Below, one piece after another: positions 56,803-64,000 of a DNA stretch of 64,000 nt. Location of the stretch: NCBI RefSeq assembly GCF_002879615.1, contig NZ_PNRF01000010.1, forward strand, positions 180,253 to 244,252, given 5' to 3'. Made by a program: the position numbers and the translations under genes. The stretch comes from Billgrantia endophytica. GTDB lineage: Bacteria; Pseudomonadota; Gammaproteobacteria; Pseudomonadales; Halomonadaceae. The notes beneath the pieces are model-generated. The model saw only the letters and a list, made by a program, of their open reading frames with translations. It had not been told where the DNA came from and searched no databases. Position 1 is the first letter of the stretch, and each line of letters begins with the position of its first letter.

Positions 56803-56833
56803 GCCGCCGGAACAATCAGAGAGGGATCGCCTT

Positions 56834-57241
56834 ATGTCGATGTTTTCCGTATTCGATATCGCCGGCTCGGCCATGAGCGCCCAGTCGCAGCGCATGAACG
56901 TGACGGCCAGCAACCTGGCCAATGCCGACAGCGTGGCCGGGCCGGACGGTGAAGCCTACCGTGCCAGGCAGGTCATGTTCGAGTCGCGACTGCAGGGCAA
57001 TCACGGCGTTGGTGGCGTGGGTGTGAGAGAAGTGGTCGAAGACCCCTCGCCCATGCGCATGGAGTATCGCCCCGAGCATCCGCTGGCCAATGAAGAGGGC
57101 TACGTGACCATGCCCAACGTCGAGCCGGTGCACGAAATGGTCAACATGATATCCGCATCGCGTTCCTACCAGGCCAACGTGGAGGTCATGAACACCAGCA
57201 AGCAGATGATGCTCAAGACCCTCACCCTGGGCGAGGGCTGA
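56834..57241 (+). CDS. flgC: Flagellar basal body rod protein FlgC
   Basis: The 135-residue rod protein starts after GAGGGA. The N-terminal [20 protein letters not shown] and C-terminal [20 protein letters not shown] motifs are standard. flgD begins 5 bases after the stop. Confidence 0.96.
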   Translation: MSMFSVFDIAGSAMSAQSQRMNVTASNLANADSVAGPDGEAYRARQVMFESRLQGNHGVGGVGVREVVEDPSPMRMEYRPEHPLANEEGYVTMPNVEPVHEMVNMISASRSYQANVEVMNTSKQMMLKTLTLGEG

Positions 57242-57246
57242 TCACC

Positions 57247-57936
57247 ATGTCCACCACGATCGATTCCAACGTCATCAGCCGAATGAATGCGGGTGCCGGC
57301 AGCCGCGATGCCAGCCAGTCCGCCGAGCTGCGCAACAATTTCATGACCCTGCTGATCGCCCAGATGCAGCACCAGGATCCGCTGAACCCCATGGACAACC
57401 ATGAGATGACGACGCAGCTGGCGCAGATCAATACCGTCAGCGGCATCGAAGATCTCAACCAGACCCTGAAAGGCATCACCGACCAGATGGATGCCGGCCA
57501 GATGCTGCAGGCCACCGCGCTGATCGGCAAGGGCGTGCTGGTTCCCGGCGACCGGGTGCTGATGGAAAAGGACGAAGAGGGGCAGGTGTATTCCACACCC
57601 TTCGGTATCGAGCTTGATCGCTCCGCCGAGAACGTTCGCGTCACCATTACCAATGACAGCGGGGAGGTGGTGAATCGCTATGATATCGGGCCGGTCAAGG
57701 CCGGGGTGGAATCCTTCAGCTGGGATGGCAAGACCAGCGAGGGCGAGACGGCGGCATCCGGCGCCTATCGTGTCCGCATCGAGGCCACCAGCGATGACAA
57801 GCCGATAGACGTCTCGACGCTCAACTACGCCATCGTGGGGGGGGTGACGCCCCGTGACGCAGATGGCGGCGTGAAGCTGGATCTCGGAGCCATCTACGGC
57901 CAGGTCGACCTGGATCAGGTCAAGCAGATTCTGTAA
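57247..57936 (+). CDS. flgD: Flagellar hook-capping protein FlgD
   Basis: The 229-residue scaffold caps the growing hook. The conserved LRNNFMTLLIAQMQHQDPLN motif is at about residues 30-50. The C-terminal FlgD Ig-like domain includes SFSWDGKTSEGETAASGAYR. It lies between flgC and flgE. Confidence 0.95.
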   Translation: MSTTIDSNVISRMNAGAGSRDASQSAELRNNFMTLLIAQMQHQDPLNPMDNHEMTTQLAQINTVSGIEDLNQTLKGITDQMDAGQMLQATALIGKGVLVPGDRVLMEKDEEGQVYSTPFGIELDRSAENVRVTITNDSGEVVNRYDIGPVKAGVESFSWDGKTSEGETAASGAYRVRIEATSDDKPIDVSTLNYAIVGGVTPRDADGGVKLDLGAIYGQVDLDQVKQIL

Positions 57937-58031
57937 GTCAACCATCGGGGAAGCGCTGGAGGATAGACGGCGCTTGCTGAAAAGAACCGCGCATAGCGGC
58001 ACATCACAGCCGGTAGGCAGAGGAACGAAAC

Positions 58032-59276
58032 ATGAGCTTTTCCCAAGCATTGAGCGGCCTGAATGCCCAATCACAGAAGCTGGGGGCGATCGGCAACAAC
58101 ATCGCCAACTCCCAGACGGTGGGCTTCAAGAGTTCCGACGTACAGTTCTCCGACGTCTTCGCCAACTCGCGAATCGGCCTCGGTACGCGGGTGTCGTCGG
58201 TATTGCAGAACTTCAACGAAGGCAACATCGAGTCCACCAGCCGCAATCTGGACCTGGCGATTGCCGGTGAAGGCTTCTTTCGTTTCCAGCAGCCCAATGG
58301 CGAAGTCGTCTATTCGCGCAATGGCCAGTTGACCATGACCGCCGACGGCGCGCTGATCAACGCCCAGGGCGCCCAGATCATGGGTTACGGCCTCAATGCC
58401 CAGGGTGAGGTACAGGTGGGCGGGCAACCCCAGGCCCTGACCATCCCCTCGGACGAGCTGGCGGCAAACACCACCACCCGCGTCAGCACCACGCTGAACC
58501 TGGACTCCCGTTACGTGGTGGGTGAGGAGCTGAGCCAGACCGAGGCGGTCGACGCGGATGGCGACCCGATCTATATCGATTACCATTATTCCAATAACTT
58601 CACCGTGTTCGACTCCCTGGGTAACCCACGTAACGTCACCGTCTATTACGAGAAGACCGGTTCCAACGCGTGGACCGCCAAGATGACAATGGATGGACAG
58701 GCGCTCATGGAGGGTGGTGATGCGCGTGCATTTGACCTGGCGTTCGATGCCAACGGTCAGATGGAATCGGTCGATGATGGCCTGACCGGCATCACCTTTG
58801 ACGCGGCTGAGTTTTTCAACGGTGAGCCGAACGATCTCATCTTCGATTTGAACCTCGACGGCACCACCCAGTTCGGCAATAGCTCCACCGCCAGCGGCCT
58901 GACCCAGAACGGCTATACCTCCGGCTCCCTGGTGGGCATCACCATCGAGGACGACGGCACCATCATGCGCAACTACTCCAACGAGCAGTCGCGCCCCGCC
59001 GGGCAGGTCGCCCTGGTCAGCTTCCGTAACCCCGAAGGCCTGAACCCCATTGGCGACAACGTCTGGAGCGCGACCAACGCATCCGGGCAGGAACTGGTCG
59101 GCTCGCCCGGCACCGGGCTGCTGGGCGGCGTGGTGTCCGGCGCCGTGGAGACCTCCAACGTGGACATGGCCCGCGAACTGGTGAGCATGATCGTGGCGCA
59201 GCGGGCCTACCAGGCCAACTCCCAGACGATCAAGACCCAGGACGAGCTGCTGCAAACCGCCATCAACCTGCGCTAA
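58032..59276 (+). CDS. flgE: Flagellar hook protein FlgE
   Basis: The 414-residue hook subunit starts after AGAGGAAC. The N-terminal LGAIGNNIANSQTVGFKSSD and C-terminal VSMIVAQRAYQANSQTIKTQ regions form the coiled-coil D0 domains; the middle (about 170-330) is the variable surface-exposed part. The length is close to that of E. coli FlgE. Confidence 0.96.
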   Translation: MSFSQALSGLNAQSQKLGAIGNNIANSQTVGFKSSDVQFSDVFANSRIGLGTRVSSVLQNFNEGNIESTSRNLDLAIAGEGFFRFQQPNGEVVYSRNGQLTMTADGALINAQGAQIMGYGLNAQGEVQVGGQPQALTIPSDELAANTTTRVSTTLNLDSRYVVGEELSQTEAVDADGDPIYIDYHYSNNFTVFDSLGNPRNVTVYYEKTGSNAWTAKMTMDGQALMEGGDARAFDLAFDANGQMESVDDGLTGITFDAAEFFNGEPNDLIFDLNLDGTTQFGNSSTASGLTQNGYTSGSLVGITIEDDGTIMRNYSNEQSRPAGQVALVSFRNPEGLNPIGDNVWSATNASGQELVGSPGTGLLGGVVSGAVETSNVDMARELVSMIVAQRAYQANSQTIKTQDELLQTAINLR

Positions 59277-59299
59277 GCCCGACACGGGGAGCCTGATAC

Positions 59300-60055
59300 A
59301 TGGACCGCATTCTCTACACCGCCATGAGCGGCGCCAAGCAGAGCATGGACCAGCAGGCGGTGGTCAGCCACAACCTGTCGAACGTGTCGACGGCCGGCTT
59401 TCGCGCCCAGCTGCATGCCATGCGTGCCGTGCCGGTGCAGGGCGAAGGCGCGCTGCCGACCCGGGTGTCGGTGGCGGCCACCACCCCGGGCACCGATTTT
59501 TCCCAGGGGCCCATTACCCGCACCGGGCGTGAACTGGATGTGGCGCTGGAAGGCAATGCCTGGATCGCCGTGCAGGCCGACGACGGAACCGAAGCCTATA
59601 CCCGCCGCGGCGACCTGGAAGTCGACGGCGACGGCCTGGTCACCCTGGTGGGCCGGCCGGTGATCGGCGATGGCGGCCCGATCGTCGTGCCGCTTGGCTC
59701 CAGCGTGACGGTGGGCGCCGATGGCACGCTCAGCGGTATCGGCGAAGGGGAGAACCCCGAGGCGCTGGTCGACATGGGCCGCCTCAAGCTGGTGACGCCG
59801 GAAGAGCGCCTGATACGCGGCGACGACGGGCTGTTCCGGCCGGCGCCGAATGCCGACGGCGAGGTCGTGGCCCTGCCTGTCGACGAGAATGCCACGGTCG
59901 CCAGTGGTGCCCTCGAAGGCAGCAACGTGAGTGCCGTCGAGGCCATGGTGTCGATGATCGACGTGGCCCGGCGCTATGAAATGCAGATGAAGGTCATCAG
60001 TACCGCTGACGAAAACGCCCAGCGGGCCAATAACCTGCTGTCGATTCAAGGCTAG
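59300..60055 (+). CDS. flgF: Flagellar basal body rod protein FlgF
   Basis: The 251-residue proximal rod protein starts MDRILYTAMSGAKQSMDQQA, the family-typical N-terminus, with SHNLSNVSTAGFRAQ and C-terminal MVSMIDVARRYEMQMK. It is 16 bases upstream of flgG. Confidence 0.96.
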   Translation: MDRILYTAMSGAKQSMDQQAVVSHNLSNVSTAGFRAQLHAMRAVPVQGEGALPTRVSVAATTPGTDFSQGPITRTGRELDVALEGNAWIAVQADDGTEAYTRRGDLEVDGDGLVTLVGRPVIGDGGPIVVPLGSSVTVGADGTLSGIGEGENPEALVDMGRLKLVTPEERLIRGDDGLFRPAPNADGEVVALPVDENATVASGALEGSNVSAVEAMVSMIDVARRYEMQMKVISTADENAQRANNLLSIQG

Positions 60056-60070
60056 GTATAGGAAACGATT

Positions 60071-60853
60071 ATGATCAAGTCACTCTGGACGGCCAAGACC
60101 GGCCTGGAATCCCAGCAGGTCAAGCTGGACGTCATCTCCAACAACCTGGCCAACGTCAGTACCAACGGCTTCAAGCGTTCGCGCGCCGTATTCGAGGACC
60201 TGCTGTATCAGAACCTGCGGCAGCCCGGTGCGCAGAACGATATACAGAACCGGCTGCCGTCCGGCATGCAGGTGGGTTCCGGTGTCCGCCCCGTTGCCAC
60301 CGAGCGGCTGCATACCCAGGGCGGCCTGGAGCACACCGAGAACTCCCGCGACCTGGCCATCAACGGCAACGGCTTCTTTCAGGTGCTGATGCCGGATGGC
60401 ACGACCGCCTATACCCGTGACGGCAGCTTCCAGCTCAACGAGAACGGCCAGATGGTCAATGCCAATGGCTACCCGCTGGAGCCCGCCATCATCATTCCCG
60501 ACAACGCCCTGTCGATCTCCATCGGCGAGGACGGCATCGTCTCGGTCACCCAGCCCGGTATCACCCAGTCGATGGAAGTGGGACAGATCACCCTCTCCAC
60601 CTTCGTCAATTCGACTGGCCTGGAGAGTATCGGCGGCAACCTCTACCTCGAAACCACCTCGTCGGGCCCGCGCAACGAGACCATGCCGGGCATGAACGGC
60701 GCCGGACGCCTGTATCACGGTTATGTGGAAACCTCCAACGTCAACGTGGTGGAAGAGATGGTCAGCATGATCCAGACCCAGCGGGCCTACGAGATCAACA
60801 GCCGTGCCGTCCAGACCAGCGACGAGATGCTGGCGCGACTGAGCCAGCTCTGA
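60071..60853 (+). CDS. flgG: Flagellar basal body rod protein FlgG
   Basis: The 260-residue distal rod protein starts [20 protein letters not shown]. It has [20 protein letters not shown] and the C-terminal [20 protein letters not shown]. It is of exact E. coli length and starts after TAGGAAAC. Confidence 0.97.
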   Translation: MIKSLWTAKTGLESQQVKLDVISNNLANVSTNGFKRSRAVFEDLLYQNLRQPGAQNDIQNRLPSGMQVGSGVRPVATERLHTQGGLEHTENSRDLAINGNGFFQVLMPDGTTAYTRDGSFQLNENGQMVNANGYPLEPAIIIPDNALSISIGEDGIVSVTQPGITQSMEVGQITLSTFVNSTGLESIGGNLYLETTSSGPRNETMPGMNGAGRLYHGYVETSNVNVVEEMVSMIQTQRAYEINSRAVQTSDEMLARLSQL

Positions 60854-60900
60854 CGGTCGTCATGAAGAATCATGATCCCGGTTGCGGGAAGCGAGAGAGC

Positions 60901-61590
60901 ATGAAAGGCAAGGGGTTCCCGATATCGAGGCTGGTCACGGCGGTTCTGGCCATGGCCGCGCTGGTGCTGGGCGGCTGTGCCCAGGTTCCCCGTGCCTCCG
61001 TGGTGGGGGAGCAGGAACAGATCGCCATGGTCGAGCCGCCGCCCCGGAAGGCCAACGGCTCCATCTACCAGACCCATCGCGGTTCTCAACCTCTCTTCGA
61101 GGATCGCCGCCCGCGCATGATCGGCGACATTCTCACCATCGTGCTGGACGAGCAGGTGAGTGCCAGCAAGAACTCGCAGTCCAACGCCAACCGTGGGGGA
61201 TCGGCCGGCCTTGATTTCATTGAGCTGCCGGATGCGCTGGAGCGACTGGCGGAGTATGGCTTCGAGTTCTCCGGCAACAGTGATTTCGCCGGTGGCGGCG
61301 GCTCCCAGGCCAACAACAGCTTTACCGGCACCATTACCGTGTCGGTGCTCGAGGTGATGTACAACGGCAACCTGCGCGTGCGCGGCGAGAAGCAGATCGC
61401 CATCAACCAGGGCGTCGAGTTCATTCGTTTTTCCGGGGTGGTCAATCCCCGGACCATTACCGGACAGAATACGGTGCCGTCCACCGCCGTGGCCGATGCC
61501 CGTATCGAGTACGTGGGCAGTGGCTATATCCATGAGGCGCAGCACATGGGCTGGCTGCAGCGTTTCTTCCTCAACGTATCGCCCTTCTGA
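60901..61590 (+). CDS. flgH: Flagellar L-ring lipoprotein FlgH
   Basis: The 229-residue outer-membrane ring lipoprotein has a lipobox ending at Cys26 (LVLGGC). ATG 60901 is chosen because it gives a normal signal sequence; an upstream ATG at 60862 would add 13 polar residues. Family motifs are [40 protein letters not shown] and [17 protein letters not shown]. Confidence 0.95.
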   Translation: MKGKGFPISRLVTAVLAMAALVLGGCAQVPRASVVGEQEQIAMVEPPPRKANGSIYQTHRGSQPLFEDRRPRMIGDILTIVLDEQVSASKNSQSNANRGGSAGLDFIELPDALERLAEYGFEFSGNSDFAGGGGSQANNSFTGTITVSVLEVMYNGNLRVRGEKQIAINQGVEFIRFSGVVNPRTITGQNTVPSTAVADARIEYVGSGYIHEAQHMGWLQRFFLNVSPF

Positions 61591-61616
61591 CGATGACAGG
61601 ATACCGAGGCGCACGA

Positions 61617-62771
61617 ATGACGTTCTTCAAGACGCTCACCCAGACGTTCACCAGGCGGCCAGTCCACAAGCGCCCGGTGGCAAGACTGGCGCTGCTGGCG
61701 CTGACGCTTCTGCTGGCGCTGCCGGTACAGGCCGAGCGGATTCGTGAACTGGCCAACTTTGCCGGTGTGCGTGACAACGTGCTGGTTGGCTATGGCCTGG
61801 TGGTCGGCCTCGACGGCACCGGCGACCAGACCATGCAGGCGCCCTTCACCGGCCAGAGCCTGACCAACATGCTGTCGCAGCTCGGCATCACCGTGCCCCC
61901 GGGCACGAACATGCAGCTGCGCAACGTGGCGGCGGTGATGATCACCGCGGATCTGCCGCCGTTCTCCCGTCCCGGTCAGCGTCTGGACATCAACGTCTCC
62001 TCCATCGGCAACGCGCGCAGCCTGCGTGGCGGCACCCTGCTGATGACGCCGCTCAAGGGTGCCGATGGCGAAACCTATGCCATCGCCCAGGGCAACCTGC
62101 TGGTGGGTGGGGTCGGAGCCGATGCCGTCGGTGCATCCGTGCAGATCAACCAACTGGCCGGGGGCCGTGTTCCCGGTGGTGCCATGGTGGAACGGGAAGT
62201 GCCCCTCGACCTGGGTGACAACGCCGGGCTGCTCGAACTGGAACTCAAGGACGCCGACTTCGGTACCGCCCAGCGAATGGTCAACGCCATCAACAGTGAA
62301 TTCGGCAGGCCGGTGGCCGCCGCGCGCAACTCCCGGGTCATCTCCCTCGACGGCCCCATGAACGAGAACTCCCGCGTCAACTTCATGGCGCAGGTCGAGA
62401 ACATTCGCATCACTCCCATGGAAGCGCCGGCCAAGGTGGTGTTCAACGCCCGCACCGGTTCGGTGGTCATGAACAGCGCGGTCACCCTGCGCCGTGCCGC
62501 GGTGGCCCACGGCAACCTGTCGATCGTCATCGACACCCGCTTCCTGGTCAGCCAGCCCCCGCCCTTTGGCGACGGCGAGACCGTGGTCGTGCCCGACACG
62601 GAAATCGAGATCCAGGAGCAGGACGCCTACCTGCGAGTCGTGGAGGGCGCCGACCTGGTGGACGTGGTCAATGCGCTGAACGCCCTGGGTGCCACGCCAA
62701 GTGACCTGATGGCGATTCTCGAAGCGCTCAAGGCCTCTGGCTCCCTGCGCGCCGACCTGGAGATCATCTGA
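61617..62771 (+). CDS. flgI: Flagellar P-ring protein FlgI
   Basis: The 384-residue periplasmic ring protein has a signal peptide (LALLALTLLLALPVQA) and the family start ERIRELANFAGVRDNVLVGY. The start is ATG 61617, with GAGG 7 bases upstream; ATG 61593 would extend the signal region. The C-terminus GATPSDLMAILEALKASGSL is typical. Its stop overlaps the flgJ start (TGATG). Confidence 0.96.
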   Translation: MTFFKTLTQTFTRRPVHKRPVARLALLALTLLLALPVQAERIRELANFAGVRDNVLVGYGLVVGLDGTGDQTMQAPFTGQSLTNMLSQLGITVPPGTNMQLRNVAAVMITADLPPFSRPGQRLDINVSSIGNARSLRGGTLLMTPLKGADGETYAIAQGNLLVGGVGADAVGASVQINQLAGGRVPGGAMVEREVPLDLGDNAGLLELELKDADFGTAQRMVNAINSEFGRPVAAARNSRVISLDGPMNENSRVNFMAQVENIRITPMEAPAKVVFNARTGSVVMNSAVTLRRAAVAHGNLSIVIDTRFLVSQPPPFGDGETVVVPDTEIEIQEQDAYLRVVEGADLVDVVNALNALGATPSDLMAILEALKASGSLRADLEII

Positions 62772-63880
62772 TGGCCATTCAGGACTTCAGCAACCAGTTT
62801 GCGCTCGACGTGCAAGGCCTGGAGCGGCTCAAGCACACGGCTCGGCACGATGAGGCGGCAGGTCTCAAGGGTGCCGCCCAGCAGTTCGAAGCCCTGTTCC
62901 TGCAGATGATGCTCAAGAGCATGCGTGACGCCACGCCCACTACCGGCCTGCTCGACAGCGAGCAGACGGAATTCTACCAGTCGATGCTGGACCAGCAGTG
63001 GGCCCAGACCATGGCGGGTCGCGGTATCGGCCTGGCGGAACACCTGGTCGCCCAACTGGAAGGTCAGGGCGTATCACGCCCCCAGGCGGAAGCGGCGGAT
63101 CGCCAGCTCAACGAATTGATCGCCGGCATCCCCCGTGGAACGCCACGGGTGCTCAAGGACGCGCTGCGGCCTGACGCGCCGCCGATCGGGGAGGGCCAGG
63201 GGGAACGGGACTTCGACAAGACCCGGCAGCCGATGCCGTCGAGTTTCCTCGATGAGCTGGAAACCGCACGCGGCGGCTTCATGTCGGCCCTGGATGCCAC
63301 CTTGGCCGGTACGGCCAATTCCGGTGCCGGCCGCCGGGACGACACCGTCGGCGGGGCCGCATCACGGCGGAATCAAGGCCAGGGGGGCGAGCACGTGCAG
63401 CGCTTCCTGGATCGCCTTTCGGCACCGGCCCAGGCGGCAAGCCGACGTACCGGCGTGCCGGCCGAGCTGATTCTGGCCCAGGCCGCCCTGGAAACCGGTT
63501 GGGGGCGCCATGAGATCGCCACCAGCGATGGCGGCAACAGCTATAACCTCTTCGGCATCAAGGCGGGTGGCGGCTGGAACGGCCGCACCACGGACGTGAC
63601 GACCCACGAGTACCTCAATGGCAAGCGGACCCGCGTCGTCGATACCTTCCGAGTGTATGGCTCCTTCGAAGAGGCCTTTACCGATTACGCGCGGCTGATC
63701 GGCGACAACCCGCGCTATGCGGCGGTAACCCGGGCCGGCAGCGCCGAGCAGGCGGCAAGGGAACTGCAGGCCGGTGGGTATGCCACCGACCCCGCCTACG
63801 CCGACAAGCTGATCGCGGTGATGAATACCATGGGACCCGTCGAGCCGGGCGGCGAGTCGCTGGTTTTCCTGCGGTACTGA
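62771..63880 (+). CDS. flgJ: Flagellar rod assembly protein/muramidase FlgJ
   Basis: The 369-residue two-domain protein has an N-terminal rod-capping domain (about 30-100, GAAQQFEALFLQMMLKSMRD) and a C-terminal glucosaminidase domain (about 215-365). The catalytic Glu is near residue 241 in AQAALETGWGRHEI. It locally opens peptidoglycan for the rod. The linker between the domains (about 105-210) is long and polar. The stop is followed at once by a palindromic repeat; flgK would be expected next, outside the window. Confidence 0.96.
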   Translation: MAIQDFSNQFALDVQGLERLKHTARHDEAAGLKGAAQQFEALFLQMMLKSMRDATPTTGLLDSEQTEFYQSMLDQQWAQTMAGRGIGLAEHLVAQLEGQGVSRPQAEAADRQLNELIAGIPRGTPRVLKDALRPDAPPIGEGQGERDFDKTRQPMPSSFLDELETARGGFMSALDATLAGTANSGAGRRDDTVGGAASRRNQGQGGEHVQRFLDRLSAPAQAASRRTGVPAELILAQAALETGWGRHEIATSDGGNSYNLFGIKAGGGWNGRTTDVTTHEYLNGKRTRVVDTFRVYGSFEEAFTDYARLIGDNPRYAAVTRAGSAEQAARELQAGGYATDPAYADKLIAVMNTMGPVEPGGESLVFLRY

Positions 63881-63890
63881 TTTTCTAGGC

Positions 63891-64000
63891 ATTGTACGAA
63901 AAGTCGACGAGCGATGGCCAGACAAGGCAAAAATCGGCGAAAAGACGGAGTTTACGCGGTGTAAATGAGTACTTTGAGCCGATTTTTAACGCTGTATGGG
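63891..64000. repeat. Palindromic repeat downstream of flgJ, cut by window end
   Basis: AAAAATCGGC (63929-63938) is complementary to GCCGATTTTT (63978-63987), and TTTAC (63951-63955) to GTAAA (63961-63965), giving a nested stem-loop of about 59 bases. The left flank begins near CATTGTACGAAAAGTCGACG. The composition differs from the coding DNA around it. It looks like the end of a MITE or insertion sequence, or an intergenic palindromic repeat. The right part is missing. Confidence 0.55.

Overview
The window looks like chromosomal DNA of a moderately GC-rich gammaproteobacterium, most likely Halomonas or a close Halomonadaceae relative. The reasons are the Pseudomonas-like order leuCDB-asd-fimV-truA-trpF-(trpBA)-accD-folC-dedD-cvpA-purF-metZ, the Enterobacteria-like block gacA/uvrY-uvrC-pgsA-tRNA-Gly-Cys-Leu, the PA2779/PA2778-type gene pair, and the protein sequences. 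No prophage, integrase, plasmid gene or CRISPR array is visible. No search was run, so family names rest on recognised motifs, length and gene order.

Layout. Positions 1-909 hold the 3' end of an asparagine-synthase-like gene, convergent with a DUF488 gene and a membrane-protein/C39-peptidase-lipoprotein pair. 2974-7855 is the leuS-lptE-holA operon, divergent from a ybeL-type zinc-ribbon gene. 7866-10154 holds a LysR regulator and a polytopic membrane protein, divergent from leuC. 10312-15140 carries leuC, leuD, leuB and asd, with three copies of an 85-nt structured repeat. 15329-27299 is a long plus-strand run of housekeeping genes: fimV, truA, trpF, trpB, trpA, accD, folC, dedD, cvpA, purF, metZ. 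27337-41326 is more accessory: PilZ/HD-GYP-like and response-regulator-EAL genes, an XRE regulator, cytochrome b561 plus YceI, a MATE pump, an NCS2 permease facing a Crp/Fnr regulator, an aromatic aminotransferase, a diguanylate cyclase and cfa. 41466-50421 holds pyrF, lapAB, ihfB, sdhE-ygfX, nadB, four tRNAs, pgsA, uvrC and gacA. 50544-54570 has two further GGDEF proteins. 54678-63880 is the flagellar cluster flgNMA / flgBCDEFGHIJ. The window ends in a palindromic repeat.

How the genes work together. Leucine, tryptophan, methionine, NAD, purine, pyrimidine and fatty-acid synthesis are all represented by housekeeping genes. Five proteins carry c-di-GMP-related domains: two GGDEF proteins with intact active-site motifs, one response regulator with an intact EAL domain, one protein with both GGDEF and EAL degenerate, and one PilZ/HD-GYP-like protein lacking key residues. 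Their position next to the flg cluster and gacA suggests control of motility versus sessile life.

The most unusual feature is the trio of exactly 85-nt repeats at 10312-10396 and 12612-12696 (plus) and 13863-13947 (minus). Each can fold into a three-way junction (closing helix plus two hairpins with AGGGA-type loops). Differences between copies preserve pairing, and one copy replaces the whole first hairpin stem with a different but still complementary one.
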